DNA of 64,000 nucleotides from Pedobacter planticolens. GTDB lineage: Bacteria > Bacteroidota > Bacteroidia > Sphingobacteriales > Sphingobacteriaceae. Numbering within the stretch: position 1 is the stretch's first letter; every line of letters begins with the position of its first letter. The notes beneath the pieces are model-generated. The model was not told the origin of the DNA and did no database searches. It worked only from the letters and a program-made list of their open reading frames with translations. The stretch spans positions 1,116,001 to 1,180,000 of the forward strand of contig NZ_WNXD01000002.1 in the NCBI RefSeq assembly GCF_014172375.1, written 5' to 3'. Of this stretch, positions 25,791-34,884 are shown in pieces. The position numbers and the translations under genes were made by a program.

Positions 25791-27455
25791 ATGAAGAATT
25801 ACCTTTTTCTTTTTCTAGCACTATGTTGTCTTTGTTCTTGCAGACCAGACATTAGTTTTAAAGATTATCCGCCTGTTTTTAAAACAGGAGATAACCAGTC
25901 GTGGGCAAAAAAAGATTTTAATGCTATTGGTTGGGCAACTGATCGTGACTATACCAAAAACAATATCTTTTGGGTAAGAACAAAACTAGATTTAACAAAA
26001 AAACCAGTAGGACACCTTGGTGTAAAAATTGAAGCCTTTGGTGCTTTCGATGTGTATTGGGATGGGAAACTTATCGGGAAAAACGGTGAGGTAATTAGTA
26101 GCAAAGCTGAAGTTCCAGGTACATCAACAAGTTATTATAGTATACCAGATTCATTAGCCCAAATAGGAAGCCATGTGGTAGCAATCAGAGCTTCGCAGTC
26201 TTATTTGCCAAATGTTCAGCGGAGTGTTAATGTAGGTTTAAGCACATATGAAAGTTTACTTAAATTCCCTTTAATCATTACCTCCTTTATGAATTTAATA
26301 GCTGGCGCTTTTCTAATTGCAGCCATCTATTATCTTTTCTTATACATTAATAGCAGAAGTAGGCAGTACACCGTTTTAATTTTTGCTGTAATCTGCTTTC
26401 TGTTTTTCGCATTGCTGATTTTAGAATACGTCAAGTATTATGTAGAAATACCTTATCCGCGTTTTTTCTTACGATTGGAATTTATAGGCTGGATAACTTT
26501 TGCACTCTCCATGTTAGTGCCCTTATATTTTACAATTCAGTTTAAGTTTAAATGGAAGAAAATAGTGATGAGTTTGCTTTTTATCACATTGGTATCCATC
26601 TACATTTTAAACTTTGGACATTACGATATCACCGCTATTTATTATAGTCTAACCATGTGGATTTTCTCTTTGATAGTTGTTTTTAATGCTATTTATCAAA
26701 AAGAAAAAGGAGCCATAATTGTACTAATAGCTTTACTATTAAGAGTATTGATTAATCAATTTCTATTTTATGATTTTAGCTTATTTATTAGCTTTTGTAT
26801 TATCGTTTTGTGTATGCTTTACCTTAATACCATTCAAATGAAAGTGATAGAAGAAGAATATCAATCCTCACTTTTACTTTCTTCTAAGCTACAATTAGAA
26901 CTAATTAAAAAGAATATCCAACCTCATTTTATAAAGAATACACTTACGTCTTTAATAGATTGGGTAGAAGAATCGCCTAAAGAAGGTACGGCATTTATTC
27001 AGGCATTGGCCGATGAATTTGATATTATAAACGACATATCAGAACAGGTGTTGATACCGATACGCCAGGAGATTGAACTTTGCAAAAAACATTTATCAGT
27101 CATGCAATTTCGTAAAGAGATAAACTATAAATGGGAAGAAAGTGGTATCGATGAAAATGAATTTATTCCACCAGCATTATTCCATACCATTTTAGAAAAC
27201 GGGATAACCCATAGCAGTCCGTTTGAAGATGGTAGCATGAAGTTTAAATTATCGTTTTCAGCAACTGCTGGATACAAACAATATACTTTTGAAACCTTTG
27301 CCAATAATAGAGTTAAACTTAAACCGAGAGCTGGCGGTAATGGATTTGTTTACATCAAAGCCCGACTAACAGAAAGTTATGGAGATAATTGGGAGTTTAC
27401 ATCAAATGAAAATGAACAAGGTTGGATTTCAATTGTTAAAATTTATACCAAATGA
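25791..27455 (+). CDS. LytS-type sensor histidine kinase with extracytoplasmic beta-sandwich and 7TM region
   Basis: 554 residues. The N-terminus LFLALCCLCSCRPD looks like a lipoprotein signal. A beta-sandwich sensor (about 25-155, FWVRTKLDL, GAFDVYWDGKLIGKNGE) is of the 7TMR-DISM extracellular type. About seven membrane helices follow (about 160-345), then a His_kinase domain with phospho-acceptor region NIQPHFIKNTLTSL (canonical NPHFLFN). The ATPase part has an N-box variant (ILENGITHSSP) and GGNGFVYIKARL. It overlaps the LytTR regulator gene by 4 bp. A lipobox ahead of a polytopic kinase is unusual. Confidence 0.87.
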   Translation: MKNYLFLFLALCCLCSCRPDISFKDYPPVFKTGDNQSWAKKDFNAIGWATDRDYTKNNIFWVRTKLDLTKKPVGHLGVKIEAFGAFDVYWDGKLIGKNGEVISSKAEVPGTSTSYYSIPDSLAQIGSHVVAIRASQSYLPNVQRSVNVGLSTYESLLKFPLIITSFMNLIAGAFLIAAIYYLFLYINSRSRQYTVLIFAVICFLFFALLILEYVKYYVEIPYPRFFLRLEFIGWITFALSMLVPLYFTIQFKFKWKKIVMSLLFITLVSIYILNFGHYDITAIYYSLTMWIFSLIVVFNAIYQKEKGAIIVLIALLLRVLINQFLFYDFSLFISFCIIVLCMLYLNTIQMKVIEEEYQSSLLLSSKLQLELIKKNIQPHFIKNTLTSLIDWVEESPKEGTAFIQALADEFDIINDISEQVLIPIRQEIELCKKHLSVMQFRKEINYKWEESGIDENEFIPPALFHTILENGITHSSPFEDGSMKFKLSFSATAGYKQYTFETFANNRVKLKPRAGGNGFVYIKARLTESYGDNWEFTSNENEQGWISIVKIYTK

Positions 27456-28147
27456 GAGTATTGATCATTGAAGATGAAGCCAGAATTGCTAGGCGATTGG
27501 AAAGAATGGCAAGTAATTATTTTGAGCAAAACTCTATCATTTCTATTTGCGATTCTGTTCAAAAAGGAATGGACCATATAGAAAATAATGAAATTGATCT
27601 TTTGTTATTGGACTTAAATCTAAATGGAGAAAACGGTTTCGATGTATTGGAAGCTGTGGTTTCAAAATCATTTCATACCATTATAGTTTCCGCTTACACC
27701 GATAAAGCAATTATGGCATTTGAATATGGTGTGTTAGATTTTGTACCTAAACCATTTGATGAACTTAGATTAGCACAGGCTTTTAAAAGAATAACGAATA
27801 CTTTAAAAACAACCGATGAACCGCTTAAGTTTTTAGCTGTTAAAAAGGCTGGAAATATAAAGCTGATAGACATTGAAGAGTTGCTTTACATTAAAGGCGC
27901 TGGAATTTATAGCGAGCTACATTTACGGAACGGAAACCAAGAATTACACGATAAATCTTTAGAAACTTTAGCGCAACTCTTACCTAATTCTTTTAACCGC
28001 ATTCATAAATCATATTTAGTTTCTTTAGCATTGGCTGAGAAAATAATTGTTCAACCTGGAAGCAAATACAGCTTGCTGATAAAAAATGGCGAATTATTGC
28101 CAATTGGCAGATCTAAATACAAAGAGCTTAAGGAAAAGATAATTTAG
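27452..28147 (+). CDS. LytTR-family response regulator
   Basis: 231 residues. Receiver domain: IIEDEARIARR, phospho-Asp in LLLLDLNLNGENGFDVL, Lys in VPKPFDE. The LytTR DNA-binding domain (about 130-231) shows the family pattern: IDIEELLYIKGAGIYSELHL, SFNRIHKSYLVSL and GRSKYKEL. Partner of the kinase whose gene overlaps its start. LytTR regulators bind tandem sites about 21 bp apart, which makes the 21-bp-period array starting 53 bp after its stop worth noting. Confidence 0.93.
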   Translation: MRVLIIEDEARIARRLERMASNYFEQNSIISICDSVQKGMDHIENNEIDLLLLDLNLNGENGFDVLEAVVSKSFHTIIVSAYTDKAIMAFEYGVLDFVPKPFDELRLAQAFKRITNTLKTTDEPLKFLAVKKAGNIKLIDIEELLYIKGAGIYSELHLRNGNQELHDKSLETLAQLLPNSFNRIHKSYLVSLALAEKIIVQPGSKYSLLIKNGELLPIGRSKYKELKEKII

Positions 28148-28200
28148 CTGCTTTCAGTTAATTAAAGAGTAATTGTCAATTGACATTGCATTAAAAACAG

Positions 28201-28473
28201 TTTACAATTGTTCTTTGTTGGTCTACAATTACTCTCTGTAGGTCTACAATTACTCTCTGTTGGTCTACAATTACTCTCTGTAGGTTTACAATTACTCTCT
28301 GTAGGTCTACAATTACTCTCTGTAGGTTTACAATTGCTCTCTGTAGGTTTACAATTACTCTCTGTAGGTCTACAATTGCTCTCTGTAGGTTTACAATTGC
28401 CCTTTGTAGGTTTACAATTGCTCTCTGTAGGTTTACAATTGCTCTTTGTAGGTTTACAGTTACTCTTTGTAGG
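28201..28473. repeat. 21-bp tandem array A1, 13 units
   Basis: Thirteen head-to-tail units of exactly 21 bp with few substitutions. Each unit junction carries TGTAGGTCTACA or TGTAGGTTTACA, a (near-)palindrome TGTAG-N2-CTACA, so the array presents regularly phased dyads every two helical turns. It lies between the LytTR regulator gene and the terminator of the ABC operon. An open frame across it (28208-28480) only reflects the multiple-of-3 period. Confidence 0.95.
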
Positions 28474-28492
28474 CCCTTAATCTATAAAATAG

Positions 28493-28515
28493 AAAAAGGG
28501 TAGCATCCGCCACCC
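28493..28515 (-). terminator. terminator of the ABC-transporter operon
   Basis: On the minus strand GGGTGGC/GCTACCC (one G-T wobble), loop GGAT, followed by TTTTT. It lies 39 bp past the permease stop codon. Confidence 0.8.
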
Positions 28516-28553
28516 CTAACTAAACTAAAAACTAAATTGTACTAAAATCTTTA

Positions 28554-29342
28554 TTATTTGATGGTCTTTTTAGCAACCAGAAAGTAACCTATAATGAATA
28601 CCACAACGCCACAAATTAAACTGTTGTAAATGGCTTGGTCGAAAATTATCATTTTATTAAAATCACCTTTGGTATGCATAATATTGGTAACCGTTAAGTT
28701 TGGATAGGCATAAGGCAAATAATCAACGTATTTCCAATTTACATTAGCGGTGATAATACCCATAATGGTTAGCAAGAAACCAATTCCGAAAGGTTTTAAA
28801 AAATCGTTCCACATTAAATTCATCAAAAACTGAATAGAAATAATTCCGATAGCTGATAAAAATAATTTACTGAAGAACCTGAATATAATGTTGTTCGCAT
28901 TGTAATCGCCAAACTTTAATTCTGGTTTAATTAGCTGTATGCCATGACCCGTTAAGATGATGAATACCCCAAACAATAACATCGTTATAAAGGTTAAAAA
29001 TACAATGTAAACGTATTTGCTGGCGTAAATAGAAAGTTTTGGTAAAGGCAAAGAAAACAAGCTTTTCCAGGTATCACCTTTATATTCCATGTTGGTAATT
29101 GCGTAAGTATTGTAAATTACCAACACGGGTAAAAGTAATACGCCCATTACACCAACAATGGCAGAAATATACCTAAACCACAACATAGGTGCAGGGTTAT
29201 GAGCTAATTTAGTTGCCTGACTTATAAAGCCCCAGCTCATTAATATACAAATTACCAATGGAAGTAAAATTGCACTCCAAAAGGCAAGCGTTTTTCTCGA
29301 TTTATAAAATTCTGAGGTTAAGGATACAAAGAATGAGCGCAT
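28554..29342 (-). CDS. ABC-2 type transporter permease
   Basis: 262 residues with six hydrophobic helices in the ABC-2 arrangement. The N-terminus (FFVSLTSEFYKSRKTLAFW) is typical of the permeases that pair with CcmA-type ATPases. It starts 3 bp after the ATPase gene stop. Together with the ATPase and the 57-residue peptide gene it forms a three-gene minus-strand operon next to a LytS/LytTR pair, a layout seen for peptide exporters and antimicrobial-peptide resistance pumps. Substrate unknown. Confidence 0.9.
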   Translation of the reverse strand: MRSFFVSLTSEFYKSRKTLAFWSAILLPLVICILMSWGFISQATKLAHNPAPMLWFRYISAIVGVMGVLLLPVLVIYNTYAITNMEYKGDTWKSLFSLPLPKLSIYASKYVYIVFLTFITMLLFGVFIILTGHGIQLIKPELKFGDYNANNIIFRFFSKLFLSAIGIISIQFLMNLMWNDFLKPFGIGFLLTIMGIITANVNWKYVDYLPYAYPNLTVTNIMHTKGDFNKMIIFDQAIYNSLICGVVVFIIGYFLVAKKTIK

Positions 29343-29345
29343 CAG

Positions 29346-30254
29346 TTAGTTTTTTGAAGTAATGTCTAAGAATAAATTTTCAAGGTCTTTTCTTTCTTTA
29401 CTAATCGCGTAAACGGTAATTCCGTTTTGTACCAATAAAGTATTTAGGTAGCCCATATCTTCTTTGTTTTTAAAAGTTATAGAAATGGTATGCTCCTCTT
29501 TTTGTACGATTTCTGCACCTGCATTTATCAAAATAGCACTGGTTTTTTCTAAATCGTTAGTTTCTATTTTTATGGTTGGTTTGCTTAAGCTGTGTAAGTC
29601 GTTAATGGTACCTTGAAATAATAATTCTCCTTTATTGATAATACCAACATGAGTAGCTGTTCTTTCTATTTCTGCCAAAAGATGACTTGATACCAAAATC
29701 GTTTTTTGATGTTTGGTAGCTAACTCAATCATTAAATTTCTAATTTCTATAATCCCGTTCGGGTCTAAGCCATTGGTAGGCTCATCTAATAACAACAATT
29801 CTGGATCTGATACCAACGCCAAAGCAATGCCTAAACGTTGTTTCATCCCTAAAGAATATTTGCCAGCTTTTTTATCAGCAGCATCCGTTAAGCCAACTAA
29901 ACTTAACATTTCGGCACATTTACTTTTTCTAATTCCTAAAAGGATGCAACGATTAACTAAGTTTTCTTTTCCTGTTAAGTGACCGTATATAGCAGGTTGC
30001 TCTACTAAAGCGCCCATGCGTTTTAAACTCGCAATGCGATTAGAGTTGATATCTTTTCCGAAAATGAAAACCTGATCTGCAGGAGATTTTAACAAGTTTA
30101 ATAATATTTTTATGGTTGTGGTCTTTCCTGCGCCATTTGGCCCAAGGAAACCATAAATACTACCTTTTGGTACTTGTAACGATAAATCTTTAACAACGGT
30201 TTGTGAGCCGAAATTATACGTTAAGCCTACAGTTTCTATAGCGAAATTGCTCAT
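29346..30254 (-). CDS. ABC transporter ATP-binding protein
   Basis: 302 residues. Walker A GPNGAGKTTTIK (about 38-49), signature YSLGMKQRLGIA, Walker B LLLLDEPTNGLDP and switch His in LVSSHLLAE. The C-terminal ~80 residues form the extra domain common in CcmA/BcrA-type drug or peptide exporters. It powers the permease encoded 3 bp downstream. Its ATG follows the stop of the small-peptide gene by two bases. Confidence 0.95.
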   Translation of the reverse strand: MSNFAIETVGLTYNFGSQTVVKDLSLQVPKGSIYGFLGPNGAGKTTTIKILLNLLKSPADQVFIFGKDINSNRIASLKRMGALVEQPAIYGHLTGKENLVNRCILLGIRKSKCAEMLSLVGLTDAADKKAGKYSLGMKQRLGIALALVSDPELLLLDEPTNGLDPNGIIEIRNLMIELATKHQKTILVSSHLLAEIERTATHVGIINKGELLFQGTINDLHSLSKPTIKIETNDLEKTSAILINAGAEIVQKEEHTISITFKNKEDMGYLNTLLVQNGITVYAISKERKDLENLFLDITSKN

Positions 30255-30256
30255 GC

Positions 30257-30430
30257 TTATTTTAAAATTGCAGCAGTTGCTTTAACAATTGTATTTGTTG
30301 GTGTTGTGTTTTTTAAAGCAACTTCTTCATCATGGTTAGTGGTTGTGCTAGTTGCAAAAGCTAATACCATCATGATAAATACTGGAAATAATAAAAGTAA
30401 GAATGGCGATACGTTTGATAACTTTTTCAT
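30257..30430 (-). CDS. 57-residue single-helix peptide heading the ABC operon
   Basis: Starts at ATG 30430 (MKKLSNVSPFLLLLFPVFIMM); the longer frame adds only polar leader codons. One hydrophobic helix (about residues 9-26) is followed by a polar tail rich in Thr (ATSTTTNHDEEVALKNTTPTN). It ends two bases before the ATPase start, so all three genes are coupled. It could be a small exporter subunit, a regulatory micropeptide or an exported peptide; I recognise no family. Confidence 0.6.
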   Translation of the reverse strand: MKKLSNVSPFLLLLFPVFIMMVLAFATSTTTNHDEEVALKNTTPTNTIVKATAAILK

Positions 30431-30683
30431 GGTTCTTCTATTTTTGAGTTTGTGTTGTTTCGTTTTGTTAAACAAATAGAATACTAAAAAAAATACTACT
30501 AAAATGTTTTAGACCAAGTGCATATTATTCTAGATAAACGCTTAAAAAGAATAGTTTTGTAACTGGTTGTTTGATTTAGCCTTTTGGTAGAAAAAAAATG
30601 CCAGTTCGTCGAAAGTGATAGCTTAAAATAAATGGAATATTTACTTTGGATATAAATAGAAGGCATATTAAAATAATACACGC

Positions 30684-31715
30684 ATGAGAAGTAAAGGTGC
30701 AATAATTGTAAATGCGATTTTTTGGGTATTAATTCTTGCATTTTCGCTATTAATGGTACTCAATAGTCCAGAAAAAGTAACACGCTTTGAGCTATTGGTG
30801 CAATTTGGCTATTTTGGACTTATTAATGTTTCGATATATTTCATCAATTATCTGATACTTATTCCAAATATTATCCAAAAACAACAACGATCATGGTTGT
30901 ATCTGATTTCAATTGCAGGATTAGTTGCAGTAACAATGGTTGTTAAGTTTGGAATTGCATTAATGTATCCCGAAGTAATGTTATCACACCGAGGCCCTCA
31001 AGGTAAACTAGAAGACATATCTTATACAAGCTTCTTAGTTGGTACATTTCTAATAACCGGCTTTTTTATCGTTATCAGTTCACTACTTAAATTTTCTACA
31101 GATTGGTTTTCAAACGAACGCATACAACGCAATCTAGAGAGCGAGAAAAAAGACATGGAATTGCAGTTTTTAAAATCTCAACTTAACCCACACTTTTTAT
31201 TTAACTCACTAAATAATATTTATTCACTGGCGTATCAAAAATCAGATAAAACAGCGGATGCAATTTTAAAACTATCTGAAATTATGCGTTACATGATTTA
31301 TGAAAGTAACGATAGTTGGGTAGATTTAAGTAAAGAAGTGGAATACGTTAAAAGCTATGTAGAATTACAAAAATTGAGATTTAAAGATGGTGCAGCAGTA
31401 GAAATTACTATAAACGGTGAAATAGATGGACAACAAATCGTGCCACTCATTTTAATTTCTTTTGTAGAAAATGCATTTAAACATGGTATTGCAAACGACC
31501 ACGATGACCCTATTAAAATAAATATTATTGCTAACCAAAAAATACTTCATTTTAGCGTAAGCAATAAAAAAAGTAAAACCAATAAAGACGCCATGGGTGG
31601 TGTTGGATTAAATAATGTAGAACGAAGATTGCAGTTACTTTATCCCGATAGGTATAAATTAAATATTGTAAATTCGGCTACGCATTACACCACAGAATTG
31701 ATGCTTGACTTATGA
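30684..31715 (+). CDS. LytS-type sensor histidine kinase
   Basis: 343 residues. Four membrane helices lie within residues 1-145. The canonical His_kinase box QLNPHFLFNSLNNIYSLA contains the phospho-acceptor histidine. The ATPase region follows with ISFVENAFKHGI (N-box) and GGVGLNNVERRLQLLYP (G-box). This is the standard Bacteroidota 4TM LytS. It overlaps the LytTR gene by 4 bp and diverges from the ABC/peptide operon, so that operon is the first candidate target. Confidence 0.95.
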   Translation: MRSKGAIIVNAIFWVLILAFSLLMVLNSPEKVTRFELLVQFGYFGLINVSIYFINYLILIPNIIQKQQRSWLYLISIAGLVAVTMVVKFGIALMYPEVMLSHRGPQGKLEDISYTSFLVGTFLITGFFIVISSLLKFSTDWFSNERIQRNLESEKKDMELQFLKSQLNPHFLFNSLNNIYSLAYQKSDKTADAILKLSEIMRYMIYESNDSWVDLSKEVEYVKSYVELQKLRFKDGAAVEITINGEIDGQQIVPLILISFVENAFKHGIANDHDDPIKINIIANQKILHFSVSNKKSKTNKDAMGGVGLNNVERRLQLLYPDRYKLNIVNSATHYTTELMLDL

Positions 31716-32461
31716 TATTAAAATGTATTGCTGTTGATGACGAGCCTTTAGCGCTCGATATTATTGAAGATTATGTATCTAAAGTGCCGTTTTTACAACT
31801 TGTAAAACGAACTGAAAATGCTATTGAAGCATTACAATTGGTGCAGGCTGGTGGAATAGATTTGGTGTTTTTAGATATCCAAATGCCAGACTTAACTGGA
31901 ATTCAATTCTTAAAAATTGCCAGCGGTAAATCGAATTATATTTTAACAACTGCCTATTCGCAATATGCTTTAGAAAGTTATGATTTAAATGTATCAGACT
32001 ATTTATTAAAACCAATTGCTTTTGATCGTTTTTATAAAGCGGTTGAGAAAGTTCATAATCAATTATTAAAATCTGAACCAGCTGCGGTTGCAACTCCAGA
32101 ACCTGTTGCACAACAAAATAACAATCATAATACTAGTTCAGTGCAAGATTTTATTTTCGTAAAAACGGAGCATAAAATTCAAAAAATTCAGTTAGACAAT
32201 ATTTTATATATCGAAGGATTAAAGGACTACATTTCTATTTTCACTAAAACTGAACGTGTAATTACGCTTCAGAACATGAAGAAGATGGAAGAAACTTTAC
32301 CGAAAGGAGAGTTTATCAGAGTGCATAAATCGTACATTATTGCATTAGATAAAATTGAAAGTATTGAACGTAGTCGGATTTTAATTGCGGGTAAAACTAT
32401 CCCAGTAGGAGATACGTATAGAGATGAATTTTTTAAATTAATTGACGGAAAGAATATTTAA
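31712..32461 (+). CDS. LytTR-family response regulator
   Basis: 249 residues. Receiver with AVDDEPLALDII, phospho-Asp in LVFLDIQMPDLTG and Lys in LLKPIAF. A Gln/Asn-rich linker (VAQQNNNHN) leads to the LytTR domain (about 148-249) with IQKIQLDNILYIEGLKDYI, IRVHKSYII and PVGDTYRDEFF. Cotranscribed with the kinase gene it overlaps. Typical tight LytS-LytTR pair. A hairpin repeat fills the space to the next, convergent gene. Confidence 0.95.
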   Translation: MILKCIAVDDEPLALDIIEDYVSKVPFLQLVKRTENAIEALQLVQAGGIDLVFLDIQMPDLTGIQFLKIASGKSNYILTTAYSQYALESYDLNVSDYLLKPIAFDRFYKAVEKVHNQLLKSEPAAVATPEPVAQQNNNHNTSSVQDFIFVKTEHKIQKIQLDNILYIEGLKDYISIFTKTERVITLQNMKKMEETLPKGEFIRVHKSYIIALDKIESIERSRILIAGKTIPVGDTYRDEFFKLIDGKNI

Positions 32462-32465
32462 GGGA

Positions 32466-32548
32466 GTTAATGGACGATAGACTATAGTTGATTGTCTTGA
32501 TGCTTATTAAATTTGACTATGGACAATTTGCCATCAACTATTAACCAA
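32466..32548. repeat. R3-type dyad between convergent genes
   Basis: Left part (GGACGATAGACTATAGTTGA) and right part (GACTATGG, CCATCAACTATTAACC) are imperfectly complementary, with repeating words of the kind AACTATNGACTATNG. It occupies nearly all of the 89-bp convergent gap. Similar word-rich dyads occur at 39048-39117 and 43227-43339. Confidence 0.6.
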
Positions 32549-32550
32549 TA

Positions 32551-33429
32551 TTAATTCGTTGCTACAGGTTTAACCGTATATCCCAACTTTAATAAACCTT
32601 TAATTAAACCATCAGCACCAACTAAATGCCCTGCGCCAACAGCGATAAATAAAGATTGGTTTTGCATCATTTGAGGCAATTGAACAATCCATTTGTCATT
32701 ACGGTTCTTCAACAATTCATTCATTTCTTCAGTTGTGAAACCTTTTGGATTTGCAAACATCTTTTCTAACTCTTTTAAGTTTTGAGTAATATAAGAATGA
32801 TATAGTTTTAAAGTCCCTTTCTTTATCTTTTTTGCTTCCTTAACACTTTTAACTAACATTTCTTTTTGTCTAACTAGGCTGTTGCCAAACAGTACTTTAG
32901 CTTGGTCTTCAACTGTTTCTAAACCAAATATTTTCTTTTGGTTTGCTTTTCCATAATCTTGAATGTACTGATCAATTGCAGGATTGGTTGCAGTAAAAGT
33001 TCTCGGAGCCGAAGCTTGAAGAATTATAGTTTGTATCATTATAGGCTTTAGCTTGTTCATTTTGGTAAGATCATACTTGCCCAATGTTTTCAAATAATCA
33101 GCCACTAATTTAAACTCTTTGGGAGTTAATAAACTATCTAACGTATTGTCCTTCATTGTCATATATGGTAATAGCTTCATGGCCATATCTTTGTCCATTA
33201 CCAATTCACCCACAACCGCTTCAGCCTGATTTAATTTCTCATTTAATACTTTCATGGTATCTATAAAGCCTTTATCAGCAAAGTGATAAGTGCCAAATAA
33301 GTATGATGATTTTTTTAAATCTTTACCTGAAATTTCCCATAATAAGGTGTTTTCTGCTTTTTTGGTTTGTGCATTTACGGTAAAACCGATGCTTAAAAAA
33401 CAGATTAAAAAGTACTTGATAATTCTCAT
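32551..33429 (-). CDS. TraB/GumN family protein
   Basis: 292 residues with a signal peptide (to VNAQ). Family marks are LLWEISGKDLKKSSYLFGTYHFADKG at the start (the glycine-His-type GTxH motif) and VGAGHLVGADGLIKGLLKLG near the end. TraB/GumN proteins are tiki-like; a metalloprotease fold has been proposed, but the bacterial function is not settled. It overlaps the acyltransferase gene upstream by 4 bp and is last in a compact four-gene minus-strand group. Confidence 0.9.
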   Translation of the reverse strand: MRIIKYFLICFLSIGFTVNAQTKKAENTLLWEISGKDLKKSSYLFGTYHFADKGFIDTMKVLNEKLNQAEAVVGELVMDKDMAMKLLPYMTMKDNTLDSLLTPKEFKLVADYLKTLGKYDLTKMNKLKPIMIQTIILQASAPRTFTATNPAIDQYIQDYGKANQKKIFGLETVEDQAKVLFGNSLVRQKEMLVKSVKEAKKIKKGTLKLYHSYITQNLKELEKMFANPKGFTTEEMNELLKNRNDKWIVQLPQMMQNQSLFIAVGAGHLVGADGLIKGLLKLGYTVKPVATN

Positions 33430-34172
33430 GAAGCTATAGGTTGATTTAATTTTTCTCTTATCGCATTCTCTGCAGCTAAAGTTATTTCTTCTGCATTTTT
33501 ATCGGTCTGATCAATTGGTTTTAAAACTGTCCATTTAATCGGGTTAGCAATACTTAAAGGAAACTTACCAAAACGAACAATTTTCCAAGAATTTTCAATT
33601 GCAACCGGAACTACTAAAGCATTAGGAACTACTTTTAAAAGTGTAGCAATACCGCCTACTTGAAATGTTTTTAATTGACCATCTTTTGCTCTTGTACCTT
33701 CTGCAAATATTACTGCGGACCAATTATTTTCTTTCATTCGGCGACCTAATTTTATAATTTCGGCAACAGCTTGTTTGCTGTCTTTACGATCAATGTTTGC
33801 ACCACCACCATATTTTAAATTAAATGAAATAGAAGGAATGCCTTTTGTTAATTCGATTTTTGAAATAAATTTAGGTTGATACTTGCGTAAATACCAAATC
33901 AAACCTGGAATATCATACATGCTTTGGTGGTTTGCCACAAAAATAATTGGTTTATCAGTTGGCAAATTTTGTTGATTGGTAAACGTAACAGAGTTTAGTA
34001 AAAACCAGTTGCAATAGGTTAAGAAAAAATTCATAACATCTACCGAAACTTTATGCGCTTTATATCCAAAAAATCGATAGCAAATCCATTGTATAGGTTG
34101 GAAAATGCAAAGCAATAAGAAGAAGAAAAAGTGAAATATGGGGGCAAAAATGTAGCCTAGTAATTTTCTCAT
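33426..34172 (-). CDS. plsC: 1-acyl-sn-glycerol-3-phosphate acyltransferase
   Basis: Transfers an acyl chain to lysophosphatidate in phospholipid synthesis at the inner membrane. 248 residues: an N-terminal hydrophobic helix (about 5-28), the catalytic NHQSMYD box (HX4D type) near residue 80, and the substrate-binding FAEGTRAKDG box. Both motifs are intact. The stop overlaps the start of the TraB/GumN gene (ATGA). The gene symbol reflects the family; another paralogue may exist elsewhere in the genome. Confidence 0.88.
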   Translation of the reverse strand: MRKLLGYIFAPIFHFFFFLLLCIFQPIQWICYRFFGYKAHKVSVDVMNFFLTYCNWFLLNSVTFTNQQNLPTDKPIIFVANHQSMYDIPGLIWYLRKYQPKFISKIELTKGIPSISFNLKYGGGANIDRKDSKQAVAEIIKLGRRMKENNWSAVIFAEGTRAKDGQLKTFQVGGIATLLKVVPNALVVPVAIENSWKIVRFGKFPLSIANPIKWTVLKPIDQTDKNAEEITLAAENAIREKLNQPIAS

Positions 34173-34176
34173 TTGT

Positions 34177-34884
34177 TTAGTTAATATAGGGATAAAATTG
34201 AACCTTATCTATATATGCTTTTGTTGGTAAAGTAGCTTCTTCTATATTTCCACCCCAATTTACGGATTTTGTTGCCCAAAGGTTAAAAACAATGTGCATT
34301 GCTTTATTAGGGATTGCTGTGGTTGTAGAATGAACTATCTTTCCATCTATTTCCCACTTAATTTCATTTGGGTTCCATATAATCGCATAATCATGAAACG
34401 CTGCAGTTGTGTTAAAATCAAGTGCTATCACTTTGTCGTGTGATGTTTTATCTATCCAATTATTAAGCGTTATTTCATTTGGAGATTTCCCGCTAATTTC
34501 GAAATCTATTTCTTGGTTATTTTCTGCAGGCTGATAAAGAAAAAATGCGGTGATGCATCCTAAAGCATCAGAAGCCTTAATTCTAGCTTCAAATCTACCA
34601 TATAAATATGCTCTTTTTGATCTTATTTCAGCAGCAGTATATTCCTTTTTATGAAATTTCTCATTAGTTAATGATAAAACTAATTCGCCATTTTCGGTAA
34701 CCACATTCGCAGGAGAAAAATGTGCTAAATTATTTTCAAACGTATGATTTTCAATCGTCCAATTGGTTTTTAAACCTTTAGTAAAATCATCTGTAAACGT
34801 TTCTTTTGTCATTTTTGATAAAACCCCACAGCCACTTATTAGTGGCAAAATTAGTAACGAATAAAGTAAAATCTTTTTGCTCAT
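34177..34884 (-). CDS. glycoside hydrolase family 16 lipoprotein
   Basis: 235 residues. A lipoprotein signal (LLILPLISGC) puts it at the cell envelope. The GH16 jelly-roll shows the catalytic EIDFE motif (nucleophile and acid/base Glu, one spacer Asp), plus YGRFEARIKAS and FHDYAIIWNPNEIKWEIDG as conserved flanks. Family members cleave beta-1,3/1,4-glucans, laminarin, carrageenan or related glycans; the exact substrate cannot be read here. It shares one base with the Nudix gene upstream and lies 4 bp from the acyltransferase gene. Confidence 0.9.
   Translation of the reverse strand: MSKKILLYSLLILPLISGCGVLSKMTKETFTDDFTKGLKTNWTIENHTFENNLAHFSPANVVTENGELVLSLTNEKFHKKEYTAAEIRSKRAYLYGRFEARIKASDALGCITAFFLYQPAENNQEIDFEISGKSPNEITLNNWIDKTSHDKVIALDFNTTAAFHDYAIIWNPNEIKWEIDGKIVHSTTTAIPNKAMHIVFNLWATKSVNWGGNIEEATLPTKAYIDKVQFYPYIN

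Noticed and set aside
28201-28473. CRISPR array
   Set aside because: Units are contiguous 21-bp tandem copies without spacers, and no cas genes are present in the window.
28208-28480. Open frame of LQLLSVG heptad repeats across array A1
   Set aside because: It opens with TTG, has no signal or globular features, and stays open only because the DNA period (21 bp) is a multiple of three.
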